This document shows, piece by piece, positions 1 through 8,611 of a stretch of DNA of 64,000 bases. The notes below the pieces were generated by a model. That model was given only the letters and a program-made list of their open reading frames with translations, was not told the DNA's origin and made no database searches. The position numbers and the translations under genes are program-made. Source of the DNA: Streptomyces sp. GESEQ-4 (GTDB lineage: Bacteria > Actinomycetota > Actinomycetes > Streptomycetales > Streptomycetaceae); assembly GCF_017948455.1 (NCBI RefSeq), contig NZ_JAFFSU010000025.1, forward strand, positions 57,696 to 121,695, written 5' to 3'. The stretch's first letter is position 1; each line of letters starts with the position of its first letter.

Positions 1-627
1 GGCGACCATCGCCTTGGAGGTGTCCGCGTCCAGGCAGCGCAGCGGGTCGGCGTCCAGCTTCTCCACGTCGGCCGGCGTGGGGTACACACCCTGCGGCGCC
101 TTCACCGAGCACAGCTCGACGACATGGCTGACGATCTCGATCCCGGCCGTCTCCTTCAGGTACGACCGGGCCACCGCGCCCAGCGCCACCCGGGCCGCGG
201 TCTCCCGGGCGGAGGCGCGCTCCAGGATCGGACGGGCCTCGTCGAAGCCGTACTTCTGCATCCCCGCGAGGTCGGCGTGGCCGGGGCGCGGGCGGGTCAG
301 CGGGGCGTTGCGCGCGAGCCCGGCCAGGATCTCGGGGTCGATGGGGTCGGCCGCCATGACCTGCTCCCACTTGGGCCACTCGGTGTTGCCCACCATGATC
401 GCGACCGGGGAGCCGAGGGTCAGGCCGTGCCGGACGCCGCCGAGGAAGGTGACCTGGTCCTGCTCGAACTTCATCCGGGCACCGCGCCCATAGCCGAGCC
501 GCCGCCTGGCCAGGTGGTCCGCCACCATCTCCGTGGTGATCGGCACGCCGGCGGGAAGGCCCTCCAGCGTCGCGACGAGTGCGGGGCCGTGCGACTCCCC
601 CGCGGTCAGCCAGCGCAACCTGCTCAA
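1..627 (-). CDS. aroC: Chorismate synthase, 5' part (cut by window edge)
   Basis: Makes chorismate from 5-enolpyruvylshikimate-3-phosphate, the last shikimate-pathway step, using reduced FMN in the cytosol. The 209 visible codons are about the first half of a roughly 390-residue enzyme. The signature GESHGPAL is at residues 10-17, and a RPRPGHADLAGMQKYG stretch lies near residue 115. I chose the TTG start at 627 because GAGGAG sits 5 nt upstream and the protein then begins SRLRWLTAGESHG, as in the family. The rest lies to the left of the window. The nearby aroE makes this a small aromatic-pathway cluster. Confidence 0.95.
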   Translation of the reverse strand, partial: MSRLRWLTAGESHGPALVATLEGLPAGVPITTEMVADHLARRRLGYGRGARMKFEQDQVTFLGGVRHGLTLGSPVAIMVGNTEWPKWEQVMAADPIDPEILAGLARNAPLTRPRPGHADLAGMQKYGFDEARPILERASARETAARVALGAVARSYLKETAGIEIVSHVVELCSVKAPQGVYPTPADVEKLDADPLRCLDADTSKAMVA

Positions 628-799
628 CGGTGCTCCTCGATGCTCGCGCCCTCGTACTGCCCTGCGTACGCGCGTCCTCGCATACGGCAACGGCGTGACC
701 AAGTGCGCGGCCCTGGCCCGCCACCTCCGATCCTCCCACGTCCGGGGCGCTGATCAGGCCGCCGGTCCATCAGGCGGACGGGAAGTGGCCAGGAGCGGG

Positions 800-1144
800 T
801 CACACGGAGCCGTTCCCCTGACGCTGCTGCGGGGCGTAGGCACCCAGGAAATCGGCACCGCTCTCCTGCTGACCAGAACCGCCGGCCGGCGTCTGCTGTG
901 GCGCGTAGGCGCCCAGGTAGTCAGCCCCGCGCCCCTGTCCGTACTGCGCCGCCGCGTGCACGGCCACACCCTGCCGCACCGCACGCCGATGGGCGAGCTT
1001 GCGCTTCAGCTTGACGACCCAGGACCCGACGACGGCCAGCACGACGAGTGCGAGCACGGTGATCTGCACCCAGTCCGGCAAGAAGTGCAGCACGGCCTCG
1101 AAGATCTCGCCCTTCACGGACGCCAGCGGCATGCCTGTGGCCAT
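800..1144 (-). CDS. Small single-pass membrane protein with duplicated GAD(Y/F)LGAYAPQQ motif
   Basis: A 114-residue protein of unknown function. One membrane segment (about residues 21-45) is followed by a basic stretch (KLKRKLAHRRAVRQ) and a polar, Gln/Gly-rich C-terminus. That tail carries GADYLGAYAPQQ and again GADFLGAYAPQQ about 24 residues later. A GGAG motif lies 9 nt before the ATG. It sits between aroC and aroE on the same strand. Being short and next to core genes, it is probably a conserved actinomycete protein, but I recognise no named family. The basic flank suggests that the tail is cytosolic. Confidence 0.75.
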   Translation of the reverse strand: MATGMPLASVKGEIFEAVLHFLPDWVQITVLALVVLAVVGSWVVKLKRKLAHRRAVRQGVAVHAAAQYGQGRGADYLGAYAPQQTPAGGSGQQESGADFLGAYAPQQRQGNGSV

Positions 1145-1195
1145 GGATGTCTCTCCCCCTCCGGTGGTCCGCCCCCTGCGGAACCGGAAGGGATC

Positions 1196-2035
1196 CTAGC
1201 GGGCGTCGAGCATGTGTTCGCCCGCTTTTCGCATGGCGTCCAGCGGCGCCGGGGTCAGCCCTGTCATCTGCTCCACCTGGAGCACCGCCTGGTGCAGCAA
1301 CAGGTCGAGTCCACTGACGACGGCCCCGCCGTACGCCGACCAGCGCGCCGCCAGCGCGGTCGGCCACGGGTCGTAGAGGACGTCGAACAGGGTGGCGGGC
1401 CGTTCGGGCACGGCGGAGGCGAGGGCGTCGGTCGTACCGGCCGGGGTGGTGGCGATGACCAGCGGGCGGCGCAGCGCCTCTGCGGCGTCCGCCCAGTCCG
1501 CCGTACGCACCTCGATGTCGAGCCGCGCACCCCACTGCCGCATCTCGGCGGCACGTTCCTTGCTGCGGACGTAGGCGACGACCTCACCGGTGCAGATCCT
1601 GGCCAGCGCCGCCAGCGCGGAGGAGGCGGTCGCGCCGGCGCCGAGGATCGCGGCGGAGTCGACCTGCTCGATCCCGCGCTCGCGCAGGGCGCCGATCATG
1701 CCCGGGATGTCGGTGTTGTCGCCGACACGGCGGCCGTCCTCGGTGAACACGACCGTGTTGACCGCCTCGACCGAGGCAGCCGTCTCGCTGATCTCGTCGA
1801 GCAGCGGGATGACGGCCCTCTTCAGCGGCATGGTCAGCGACAGCCCCGCCCACTCCGGCCCGAGCCCCTTGACGAATCCGGGCAGCGTCGACTCGTCGAC
1901 CTCGAACCGGTCGTACGACCAGCCGGTCAGCCCCAGTGCCTCATAGGCGGCGCGGTGCAGCACCGGGGACAGGGAGTGGGCGATGGGCGAACCGAGCACG
2001 GCGGCCCGGCGGGCGTCAGTTGCCCGAGCTGTCAT
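1196..2035 (-). CDS. aroE: Shikimate dehydrogenase
   Basis: Reduces 3-dehydroshikimate to shikimate with NADPH in the cytosol. The 279-residue length is normal. The substrate site SLSP is at 21-24 and the catalytic lysine is K72 in LTMPLK. NT is at 93-94, GDNTD at 105-109, and the nucleotide-binding loop GAGATAS at 132-138. The gene starts only 5 nt after the mltG stop, so the two are probably cotranscribed and aroE's ribosome binding site lies inside the mltG 3' end. It is the second shikimate-pathway gene here, separated from aroC by one small membrane-protein gene. Confidence 0.95.
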   Translation of the reverse strand: MTARATDARRAAVLGSPIAHSLSPVLHRAAYEALGLTGWSYDRFEVDESTLPGFVKGLGPEWAGLSLTMPLKRAVIPLLDEISETAASVEAVNTVVFTEDGRRVGDNTDIPGMIGALRERGIEQVDSAAILGAGATASSALAALARICTGEVVAYVRSKERAAEMRQWGARLDIEVRTADWADAAEALRRPLVIATTPAGTTDALASAVPERPATLFDVLYDPWPTALAARWSAYGGAVVSGLDLLLHQAVLQVEQMTGLTPAPLDAMRKAGEHMLDAR

Positions 2036-2040
2036 TGAGT

Positions 2041-3699
2041 TCAGTCTCCGCTCCTCGACGCGTTGAACTGGTCGACCAGCTTCTCGTGCTCCGCGAGCGT
2101 CTTGGTGAACTTGCTGGTCTTGCCGTCCAGCGAGATGAAGTAGTACCAGCCCTCGTCCGTCGGATTGAGCGCACCCTTGAGCGCTTCAGCGCCGGGGTTG
2201 TCGATGGGGCCGGGGGGCAGCCCCTTGACGTAGTACGTGTTGTACGGGTTGTTGTACTGCCTCAGCTCGGCGATCGACAGGTCGATCTTGCTCTGGTTCT
2301 TGATGTAGTTGTACGAGGAGTCGAACTCCAGCGATCCGTAGGTCTCGGGGTTCCCGGGCTTGAGTCGGTTGTAGACGACCTCGGCCATCTTGCGGAAGTC
2401 GTCATGGCTCGTGCCCTCGGCCTGCGCGAGGCTCGCCACGGTGAGCAGCTGCCAGGGGCCGTCGAGCCCAAGGCTCTCGGCCTTCTTCTCCAGGCCGAGC
2501 TCTTCGTACGTGTCGCTGGCCCGGGTGACCATCTCCTTAAGGATGGTCTCCGGCTTCTGCCCCTTGCTGACCCCGTAGCTGGAGGGGTAGAGGAATCCTT
2601 CCAGCGGGTCCTTCACGTTCGGGTTGTTCAACGCCCAGTCGGGCAGCCCGAGGTCCTTGTACTTCGCCTTCGCGGCCTTCGCCGTGGTGCCCGCCGACAG
2701 TTCGAGGCGCTCGTCGATCGCCTTGTAGACCGACGTGTTCCGCTCGCCCTCGCGGACGATCAGATTGTTCTGGCTCTTGGGGTCGAGCATCAGCTCGACG
2801 GCGCTGGCGGCGGACATCTCCTTCTTCATGAGATAGACGCCGGCCTGGATCTTGTTGCCGTCGGGATTCTGCGACTGGGCGGACACGAACGCGTCGACGC
2901 TCTTGACGACGCCAAGCTTCTTCAGCTCCTGACCGATGGCGTATCCGCCGGCGCCCTTGGGGATGGTGACGCTCACCGACTCGCTCGTACCGTCACCCGC
3001 GAAGTCGGGCGCCGCGCCGAAACGATCCTGATAGAACTGGTAGCCGAAGTACCCGACACCGGCCAGGCCGCCGCCGAAGACCAGGACGACCACCAGGCAG
3101 GCGCACCCACTGCGGCGCTTCTTGGGCTTGCCGCCCTTGCTGCGCCGGTCGCTACGCCCGCCGCCGTCCCCGGGCTCGTCGGAGTCGTCGTCATCGTCCC
3201 CGCCCGCGAAGAAGGCGTGCTCGCCCTGGTCGGGGCCGGGGTCCCAGTCGGGCCGCTGTTCCGGCTCCTCCCGCCGTCGGCTCGGTGGCTCCGGCGGCGG
3301 GTAGGCATCGGGTGTGCCGTAGTAGTCGGGCTGCTGCCCGTCGTAGCCCACGGCCTGCTGGCCGTACGGGTCCGTCGGGTCGGGGTACGGGGTCTGCGCG
3401 TGCGTGCCGGTGGGCCAGCCGTTCTCGTCGTACTGCTGGTGTCCCTGGCCGCCGTACTGCTGCGGGTCGTACTGCTGCTGGTACTGCTGCTGCGACTGGT
3501 CGTATCCGGACTGCTCGCCGGTGCCCCAGTCGCCGTACTGAGGCTGCTGCGGCTGCTGCGGATAGTGCTGCTGCTGGCCGCCGTAGGCAGGCTGCTGAGC
3601 CGCGTGGCCCTGCTGCTGCCCTTCCCATCCGCCGTCCCCGAACAACGGGTCCTCCGGATGCCACGGTTCGGAGCCTTGGCCCCGGCCATACTCAGTCAT
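2041..3699 (-). CDS. mltG: Endolytic murein transglycosylase MltG (YceG family)
   Basis: Cleaves nascent peptidoglycan at the outer membrane face and so helps to end glycan strands. From the ATG at 3699 it is 552 residues. Residues 1-165 are a Gln/Tyr/Pro/Gly-rich cytosolic tail, then an acidic patch (GGDDDDDSDE) and a basic KPKKRR stretch. One membrane helix spans about 199-223, and the YceG domain fills the rest. The probable catalytic glutamate is E428 in SLAQAEGTS, and LPPGPIDNPG is near the end. An upstream in-frame ATG at 3795 adds 32 residues unlike the family, so I rejected it. The tail is far longer than in E. coli MltG. Gene order ruvX-mltG-aroE is typical of actinobacteria. Confidence 0.93.
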   Translation of the reverse strand: MTEYGRGQGSEPWHPEDPLFGDGGWEGQQQGHAAQQPAYGGQQQHYPQQPQQPQYGDWGTGEQSGYDQSQQQYQQQYDPQQYGGQGHQQYDENGWPTGTHAQTPYPDPTDPYGQQAVGYDGQQPDYYGTPDAYPPPEPPSRRREEPEQRPDWDPGPDQGEHAFFAGGDDDDDSDEPGDGGGRSDRRSKGGKPKKRRSGCACLVVVLVFGGGLAGVGYFGYQFYQDRFGAAPDFAGDGTSESVSVTIPKGAGGYAIGQELKKLGVVKSVDAFVSAQSQNPDGNKIQAGVYLMKKEMSAASAVELMLDPKSQNNLIVREGERNTSVYKAIDERLELSAGTTAKAAKAKYKDLGLPDWALNNPNVKDPLEGFLYPSSYGVSKGQKPETILKEMVTRASDTYEELGLEKKAESLGLDGPWQLLTVASLAQAEGTSHDDFRKMAEVVYNRLKPGNPETYGSLEFDSSYNYIKNQSKIDLSIAELRQYNNPYNTYYVKGLPPGPIDNPGAEALKGALNPTDEGWYYFISLDGKTSKFTKTLAEHEKLVDQFNASRSGD

Positions 3700-3820
3700 C
3701 GATCCCCTAGAGCCGCGAGGCGGCGGTCGCGCGGCTTTCGGCTCGGCTTCCGTCCCGCCTCTCTTTGTGCGGCAGCTGTTCGAACACCGCCGCATCGCGC
3801 GGAACGTTACCGTATCGCGA

Positions 3821-4285
3821 TCAGATGACCACTTCGACGCCCTCGCCCGGGGCTTTACCTGACACCCGTTCGGATTCGAGCGCCTGCTGCAAGATGATCA
3901 CAGCGGCTACCTGGTCGATGACGGACCGGCCCTTCTTCGACGACACGCCCGAGGCGCGCAGTCCCTGACTGGCCGTCACCGTGGTCATGCGTTCGTCCAC
4001 GAGTCTGACAGACACCGGCGCGATGCCTTTGGCCAGCTCCTGGGCGAAGGCGCGAACCTTGACGGCAGCCGGGCCCTCGCCCCCCTTGAGGGAGCGAGGA
4101 AGGCCGACGACGACTTCGATCGGCTCGTACTCCTCGACGAGTTGCCTGAGCCGACGGTGGGCGGCCGGGATGTCACGTCCCGGGACCGTCTCCACCGGTG
4201 TGGCGAGGATCCCGTCGGGGTCGCACGAGGCGACCCCGATGCGGGCGTCCCCGACGTCGATCGCGAGGCGACGGCCGCGGCGCAT
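3821..4285 (-). CDS. ruvX: Putative pre-16S rRNA nuclease / Holliday junction resolvase-like RuvX (YqgF)
   Basis: RNase H-fold nuclease. Family members mature the 16S rRNA 5' end, and a Holliday-junction role has also been proposed. The product is 154 residues. DVGDARIGVA is at 10-19 (first metal ligand D10), GLPRSLKG at 61-68, VDERMTT at 96-102 and IDQVAA from 123. A GTG lies immediately before the ATG, so the start could be one codon earlier. It follows alaS by 17 nt on the same strand, and the alaS-ruvX-mltG-aroE run looks like one operon. Confidence 0.92.
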   Translation of the reverse strand: MRRGRRLAIDVGDARIGVASCDPDGILATPVETVPGRDIPAAHRRLRQLVEEYEPIEVVVGLPRSLKGGEGPAAVKVRAFAQELAKGIAPVSVRLVDERMTTVTASQGLRASGVSSKKGRSVIDQVAAVIILQQALESERVSGKAPGEGVEVVI

Positions 4286-4302
4286 CACGTGTTCGGCGCC
4301 GC

Positions 4303-6975
4303 TCACTTGGCCGTTTCCGCCACGAGGCGCTCGACGGCGTCGACGGCGTCGCCGACGGCGGCCGGGTTCTGGCCGCCGCCCTGGGCGAGGTCCGGCTTGC
4401 CGCCACCGCCGCCGCCGAGAGTCTTGGCGGCGGCACGGACCAGGTCGCCGGCCTTCAGACCGCGCTCGCGGGCGGCGTCGTTGGTGGCGATGACCGTCAG
4501 CGGCTTGCCGCCCGCCACGGTGAACAGGGCGACCACGGCGGCCCGTCCGCCCTGGATACGGCCGCGTACGTCGAGGACCAGCTTGCGCAGGTCGTCGGCG
4601 GTGGTGCCGTCCGGGACCTGGCCGGTGACGAGAGCGACGCCGCGTACGTCCTTGGCGGACTCGACGAGACCGGCGGCGGCCTGCAGAACCTTCTCGGCGC
4701 GGAACTTCTCGATCTCCTTCTCGGCGTCCTTCAGCTTGCCGAGCATGGCGGAGACCTTCTCCGGGAGCTCCTCCGGACGGCCCTTGATCAGCTCCTGGAG
4801 CTGGGCGACGACCGTGTGCTCGCGGGCGAGGAAGTTGTAGGCGTCCACGCCGACCAGAGCCTCGATACGACGGACACCCGAGCCGATGGACGACTCGCCC
4901 AGCAGCTTCACCAGGCCCAGCTGGGCGGTGTTGTGCACGTGCGTGCCGCCGCACAGCTCCTTGGAGAAGTCGCCGATGGTGACGACGCGGACCCGGTCGC
5001 CGTACTTCTCGCCGAACTCGGCGATGGCGCCCTGCTTCTTGGCCTCGTCGATGCCCATGACGTCGGCGCGGACGTCCAGGTCGCGGGCGAGCACTTCGTT
5101 GATCTTCTGCTCGACGTCGGTCATCACGGCCGTGGGAACGGCGGACGGGGAACCGAAGTCGAAGCGGAAGCGGCCGGGCTGGTTCTCGGAACCGGCCTGG
5201 GCGGCCGTCGGGCCGAGGGCGTCGCGCAGGGCCTGGTGGGTGAGGTGCGTGGCCGAGTGGGCGCGGGCGATGGCCGTGCGGCGCCGGTCGTCGATGGCGG
5301 CGTGGGCCTTGGCGCCGACGGTGACCTCGCCGACCTGGACGACGCCCTTGTGGACGTACACACCCGGGACCGGCTTCTGGCAGTCGCGGACCTCGATCAC
5401 GGCGCCCGTGTCGACCTTGATACGGCCGGTGTCGCCGATCTGGCCGCCGCCCTCGGCGTAGAACGGCGTGCGGTCGAGGACGATCTCGACCTCGTCGCCC
5501 TCGGTGGCGGCCGGCGAGGAGACGCCGTCGACGAGGATGCCGACGATCGTGGACTCGCCCTCGGTGTCGGTGTAGCCGATGAACTCGGTCTCACCGGCGC
5601 TGTCGGCGATCGCACGGTAGGCGCCGGTACCGGCGTGACCGGTCTTCTTGGACTGGGCGTCGGCTTTGGCGCGCTCCCGCTGCTCCTTCATCAGGCGGCG
5701 GAAACCGTCCTCGTCCACGGAGAGGCCCTGCTCGGCGGCCATCTCCAGGGTGAGGTCGATCGGGAAGCCCCAGGTGTCGTGGAGCAGGAAGGCCTTGTCG
5801 CCGGCGAGAACGGTGCCACCGGCCTGCTTGGTCTCGCTGACGGCCGTGTCGAGGATGTTGGTGCCGGCCTTCAGCGTCTTGAGGAAGGCGTTCTCCTCGG
5901 CGAGGGCGACCTTCTCGATGCGCTCCCGGTCGGTGATGAGCTCGGGGTACTGCTGGCCCATCATCTCGATGACCGTGTCGATCAGTTCCTTGACGACCGG
6001 GCCGGTGGCGCCGAGCAGGCGCATGTTGCGGATGGCCCGGCGCATGATGCGGCGCAGGACGTAGCCACGGCCCTCGTTGCCGGGGGTGACGCCGTCGCCG
6101 ATGAGCATCACGGACGTGCGCATGTGGTCGGTGACGACGCGGAGGGACACGTCCGACTCGTGGGCGGCGCCGTAGTGCACGCCGGTCAGCTCGGTGGCCT
6201 TCCTGATGACGGCCATGGAGGTGTCGATCTCGTACATGTTCTGCACGCCCTGCAGAATCATGGCGAGGCGCTCCATGCCGAGGCCCGTGTCGATGTTCTT
6301 GCTCGGGAGGTCGCCCAGGATCTCGAAGTTGTCCTTGCCGATGCCCTCGCCGCGCTCGTACTGCATGAAGACGAGGTTCCAGATCTCCACGTACCGCTCG
6401 TCGTTGACGGCGGGACCGCCCTCGACGCCGAACTCGGGGCCGCGGTCGTAGTTGATCTCGGAACAGGGGCCGCACGGGCCGGGGACGCCCATGGACCAGT
6501 AGTTGTCCTTCATGCCCAGGCGCTGGATGCGCTCCTTGGGCACGCCGACGATCTCGTGCCAGATGCGCTCGGCCTCGTCGTCGTCCTTGTAGACGGTGAT
6601 CCACAGACGCTCGGGGTCCAGGCCGTAACCACCCTTGTCCTGAGGGCTGGTGAGCAGCTCCCAGGCGTACTTGATGGCGCCTTCCTTGAAGTAGTCGCCG
6701 AAGGAGAAGTTGCCGCACATCTGGAAGAACGTGCCGTGCCGGGTGGTCTTGCCGACCTCTTCGATGTCCGGCGTGCGCACGCACTTCTGCACGCTGGTGG
6801 CGCGGGCGTACGGCGGCTTGACCTCGCCCAGGAAGTAGGGCTTGAAGGGCACCATGCCGGCCGGGACGAGGAGCAGAGTCGGGTCGTCCGCGATGAGCGA
6901 CGCCGAAGGGACGACGGTGTGCCCGCGCTCCTCGAAGAAGCTCAGCCAGCGGCGGCGGATCTCAGCCGACTCCAT
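4303..6975 (-). CDS. alaS: Alanine--tRNA ligase
   Basis: Charges tRNA-Ala and hydrolyses mischarged Ser- and Gly-tRNA-Ala. The full length is 890 residues. It has the class II catalytic core at the N-terminus, the editing domain with zinc ligands HSATH (573-577) and CGGTH (675-679), and a C-Ala domain ending in a Gly-rich GGGGGG segment. Its ATG overlaps the stop of the upstream DUF6167 gene as TGATG, so translation is probably coupled. A 996-residue open frame on the opposite strand across this gene is only its high-GC mirror image. Confidence 0.98.
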   Translation of the reverse strand: MESAEIRRRWLSFFEERGHTVVPSASLIADDPTLLLVPAGMVPFKPYFLGEVKPPYARATSVQKCVRTPDIEEVGKTTRHGTFFQMCGNFSFGDYFKEGAIKYAWELLTSPQDKGGYGLDPERLWITVYKDDDEAERIWHEIVGVPKERIQRLGMKDNYWSMGVPGPCGPCSEINYDRGPEFGVEGGPAVNDERYVEIWNLVFMQYERGEGIGKDNFEILGDLPSKNIDTGLGMERLAMILQGVQNMYEIDTSMAVIRKATELTGVHYGAAHESDVSLRVVTDHMRTSVMLIGDGVTPGNEGRGYVLRRIMRRAIRNMRLLGATGPVVKELIDTVIEMMGQQYPELITDRERIEKVALAEENAFLKTLKAGTNILDTAVSETKQAGGTVLAGDKAFLLHDTWGFPIDLTLEMAAEQGLSVDEDGFRRLMKEQRERAKADAQSKKTGHAGTGAYRAIADSAGETEFIGYTDTEGESTIVGILVDGVSSPAATEGDEVEIVLDRTPFYAEGGGQIGDTGRIKVDTGAVIEVRDCQKPVPGVYVHKGVVQVGEVTVGAKAHAAIDDRRRTAIARAHSATHLTHQALRDALGPTAAQAGSENQPGRFRFDFGSPSAVPTAVMTDVEQKINEVLARDLDVRADVMGIDEAKKQGAIAEFGEKYGDRVRVVTIGDFSKELCGGTHVHNTAQLGLVKLLGESSIGSGVRRIEALVGVDAYNFLAREHTVVAQLQELIKGRPEELPEKVSAMLGKLKDAEKEIEKFRAEKVLQAAAGLVESAKDVRGVALVTGQVPDGTTADDLRKLVLDVRGRIQGGRAAVVALFTVAGGKPLTVIATNDAARERGLKAGDLVRAAAKTLGGGGGGKPDLAQGGGQNPAAVGDAVDAVERLVAETAK

Positions 6976-7325
6976 CAGTGGTCCTCATTCCGGTTGTACG
7001 AATACGTCGTCCTGTCGCTGTCGACGGACTTCGGGATGTTGCGGTTCTCGATGGCGGCGAAGCGCCGGGAGGCGGGGAGTTCGGGGTTCTCGTTGATCCC
7101 CAGTGCCTCCCCCAGCTCGGCCTCCCGTTGGGCCATGCCGTCGCGGACGTCGAGCGCGAAGCCCACCGCACGGTCCTTGAGCCGGTGACCGGCCTCGAGC
7201 GCCTTGTTGGCCGCGGTCGCGGCGAGGTTCTCGGGCGTCAGCTGCTTCAGCTTGCGGTTGACCTTGGTGGTGGCCCACACCCCGGCGGCGACGCCCGTGG
7301 TGAACCAGAACGTACGGCGGAACAT
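6975..7325 (-). CDS. DUF6167 family small membrane-associated protein
   Basis: A 116-residue protein beginning with a hydrophobic, membrane-like segment (residues 4-20, FRRTFWFTTGVAAGVWATT). An amphipathic helical region follows, then a polar C-terminus ending in NRNEDH. I recognise the Streptomyces DUF6167 type that sits between a DUF948 gene and alaS. Its function is unknown. The stop codon shares one base with the alaS start. The DUF948 gene ends 8 nt upstream, so the three genes form a tight unit. Confidence 0.85.
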   Translation of the reverse strand: MFRRTFWFTTGVAAGVWATTKVNRKLKQLTPENLAATAANKALEAGHRLKDRAVGFALDVRDGMAQREAELGEALGINENPELPASRRFAAIENRNIPKSVDSDRTTYSYNRNEDH

Positions 7326-7333
7326 CGGTTCGC

Positions 7334-7777
7334 TCAGTCCTTCTTCCGCTTCGTCCGCCGTGCGGCCGGGACGGTGCGGCCCACGATCACGGTACGTCGG
7401 GACGGCTTCGCGGGCGCGTCGTCCTTGCGGCCGCCGATGGCGCGGCGCACGCCATAACCGAAGGCCGCGACCTTGACCAGGGGCCCGCCGAAGGTGGAGG
7501 CGACGGTGGTCGAGAGCGCGGACGCGTTCGACGTGACCTCCTGGACGTCCGACGCGATCGAGTCGACCCGGTCGATCTGGGTCTGCGCGGAACGCACCGC
7601 CGCGGAGGCGTCTGCCAGGAGAGGGACGGCCTGGTCGGTCACGTCCGCGACGAGCTTGGTGGTCGCCTTGAGCGTCTGGGCCAGCCTCACCAGTGCGACG
7701 GCGAGGAAGGAGACCAGGATCGCCCAGAAGACGGCCACCAGGATCCCGGCCACCTCTCCACCGGACACTGTGTGCAC
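7334..7777 (-). CDS. DUF948 domain-containing membrane protein
   Basis: A 147-residue protein. One membrane helix (about 9-29) is followed by a long helical, coiled-coil-like region rich in Ala, Val and Asp with heptad-like spacing (about 35-95), then a basic C-terminus ending RRTKRKKD. This is the DUF948 layout, and its function is not established. I give the GTG at 7777, which has GGGAG only 3 nt upstream. A second GTG 9 nt downstream (MSGGEVAG) is equally possible. It heads the DUF948-DUF6167-alaS unit. Confidence 0.82.
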   Translation of the reverse strand: MHTVSGGEVAGILVAVFWAILVSFLAVALVRLAQTLKATTKLVADVTDQAVPLLADASAAVRSAQTQIDRVDSIASDVQEVTSNASALSTTVASTFGGPLVKVAAFGYGVRRAIGGRKDDAPAKPSRRTVIVGRTVPAARRTKRKKD

Positions 7778-7928
7778 CCGCTCCCTGAAACGTGCCTCTA
7801 CATCGAAAAGTCGTGGGTCGAGCCTATCGCGCCGGGCATGCCGCTCCGTACCGGATTACGGCCCGCGCACACATGAGTTGCCGTACGGGAAGGGGCCCGG
7901 CACGGGCGGATCGGCTCGGACATGCGCG

Positions 7929-7973
7929 AGCCCGCCGCCTCGCCCACCCGGAAGGGTGGGGAGACGGCGGGCT
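7929..7973 (-). terminator. Hairpin terminator after rpsD
   Basis: Stem AGCCCGCCG/CGGCGGGCT, with a further CCCACCC/GGGTGGG pairing around a GGAA loop, starting about 24 nt past the rpsD stop. There is no long U-tract, as is usual in Streptomyces. Confidence 0.75.
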
Positions 7974-7996
7974 GAGGTGCTACGGCCTGCCTGCGA

Positions 7997-8611
7997 TCAG
8001 CGGGCGTAGTACTCGACGACGAGCTGCTCGTCGCAGATCACCGGGATCTCCTTGCGGTTCGGCTCACGGTCCAGGCGGAAGGCCAGGGCGCGGAGGTTCA
8101 CCTGGAGGTAGCGCGGGGTCTCGCCGTCGGGGGCGAAGCCGCCCTCACGGGCGATGGAGAAGAGGGTCTTCTCACGGCTGCGCTCACGGACCATCACGAC
8201 GTCGTCGGGCTTGACGCGGAAGGACGGCTTGTCGACCTTCTGGCCGTTGACCTCGATGTGGCCGTGGACGACCATCTGGCGGGCCTGGTAGATCGTGCGG
8301 GCGATGCCCGAACGCAGGACCAGCGCGTCGAGACGACGCTCCAGCTCGATGATCAGGGCCTCACCGGTCTTGCCCTGAACCTTGGAGGCACGCTCGTAGG
8401 CGCGGACGAGCTGGCGCTCGGACACGTCGTACTGCGCACGCAGACGCTGCTTCTCCAGCAGACGGACCTTGTAGTCCGAGTTCTGCTTGCGGCCACGGCC
8501 GTGCTCACCCGGCGGGTAGGGACGGGCCTCGAAGTACTTGACGGCCTTCGGGGTCAGCGCGATGCCGAGGGCACGCGACTTCTTGACCTTGGGGCGGGGC
8601 TGGTTCGCCAC
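7997..8611 (-). CDS. rpsD: 30S ribosomal protein S4
   Basis: Primary 16S rRNA-binding protein that nucleates the small-subunit body and, in other bacteria, represses its own mRNA. It has 204 residues. The N-terminal S4 domain is without the zinc-binding cysteines found in some paralogues, and the S4 RNA-binding domain (about 94-155) contains RLDALVLRSGIARTIYQARQ. The GTG start at 8611 follows AAGAAG and gives VANQPRPKVKKSR. An open frame 93 codons further upstream is non-coding leader. The gene stands alone with its own leader and terminator. Confidence 0.97.
   Translation of the reverse strand: MANQPRPKVKKSRALGIALTPKAVKYFEARPYPPGEHGRGRKQNSDYKVRLLEKQRLRAQYDVSERQLVRAYERASKVQGKTGEALIIELERRLDALVLRSGIARTIYQARQMVVHGHIEVNGQKVDKPSFRVKPDDVVMVRERSREKTLFSIAREGGFAPDGETPRYLQVNLRALAFRLDREPNRKEIPVICDEQLVVEYYAR

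Noticed and set aside
3700..3795. Start of mltG at 3795
   Set aside because: The extra 32 residues are Cys, Arg and Pro-rich and unlike the family. The ATG at 3699 begins the usual MTEYGRG sequence.
4198..7188. A 996-residue plus-strand open frame across alaS, with other long mirror frames such as 19373-22024, 41161-43833 and 14875-17097
   Set aside because: They lie antisense to or in front of well-supported genes. The products are rich in Arg, Ala and Gly with no domains, as expected from mirror frames in very GC-rich DNA.
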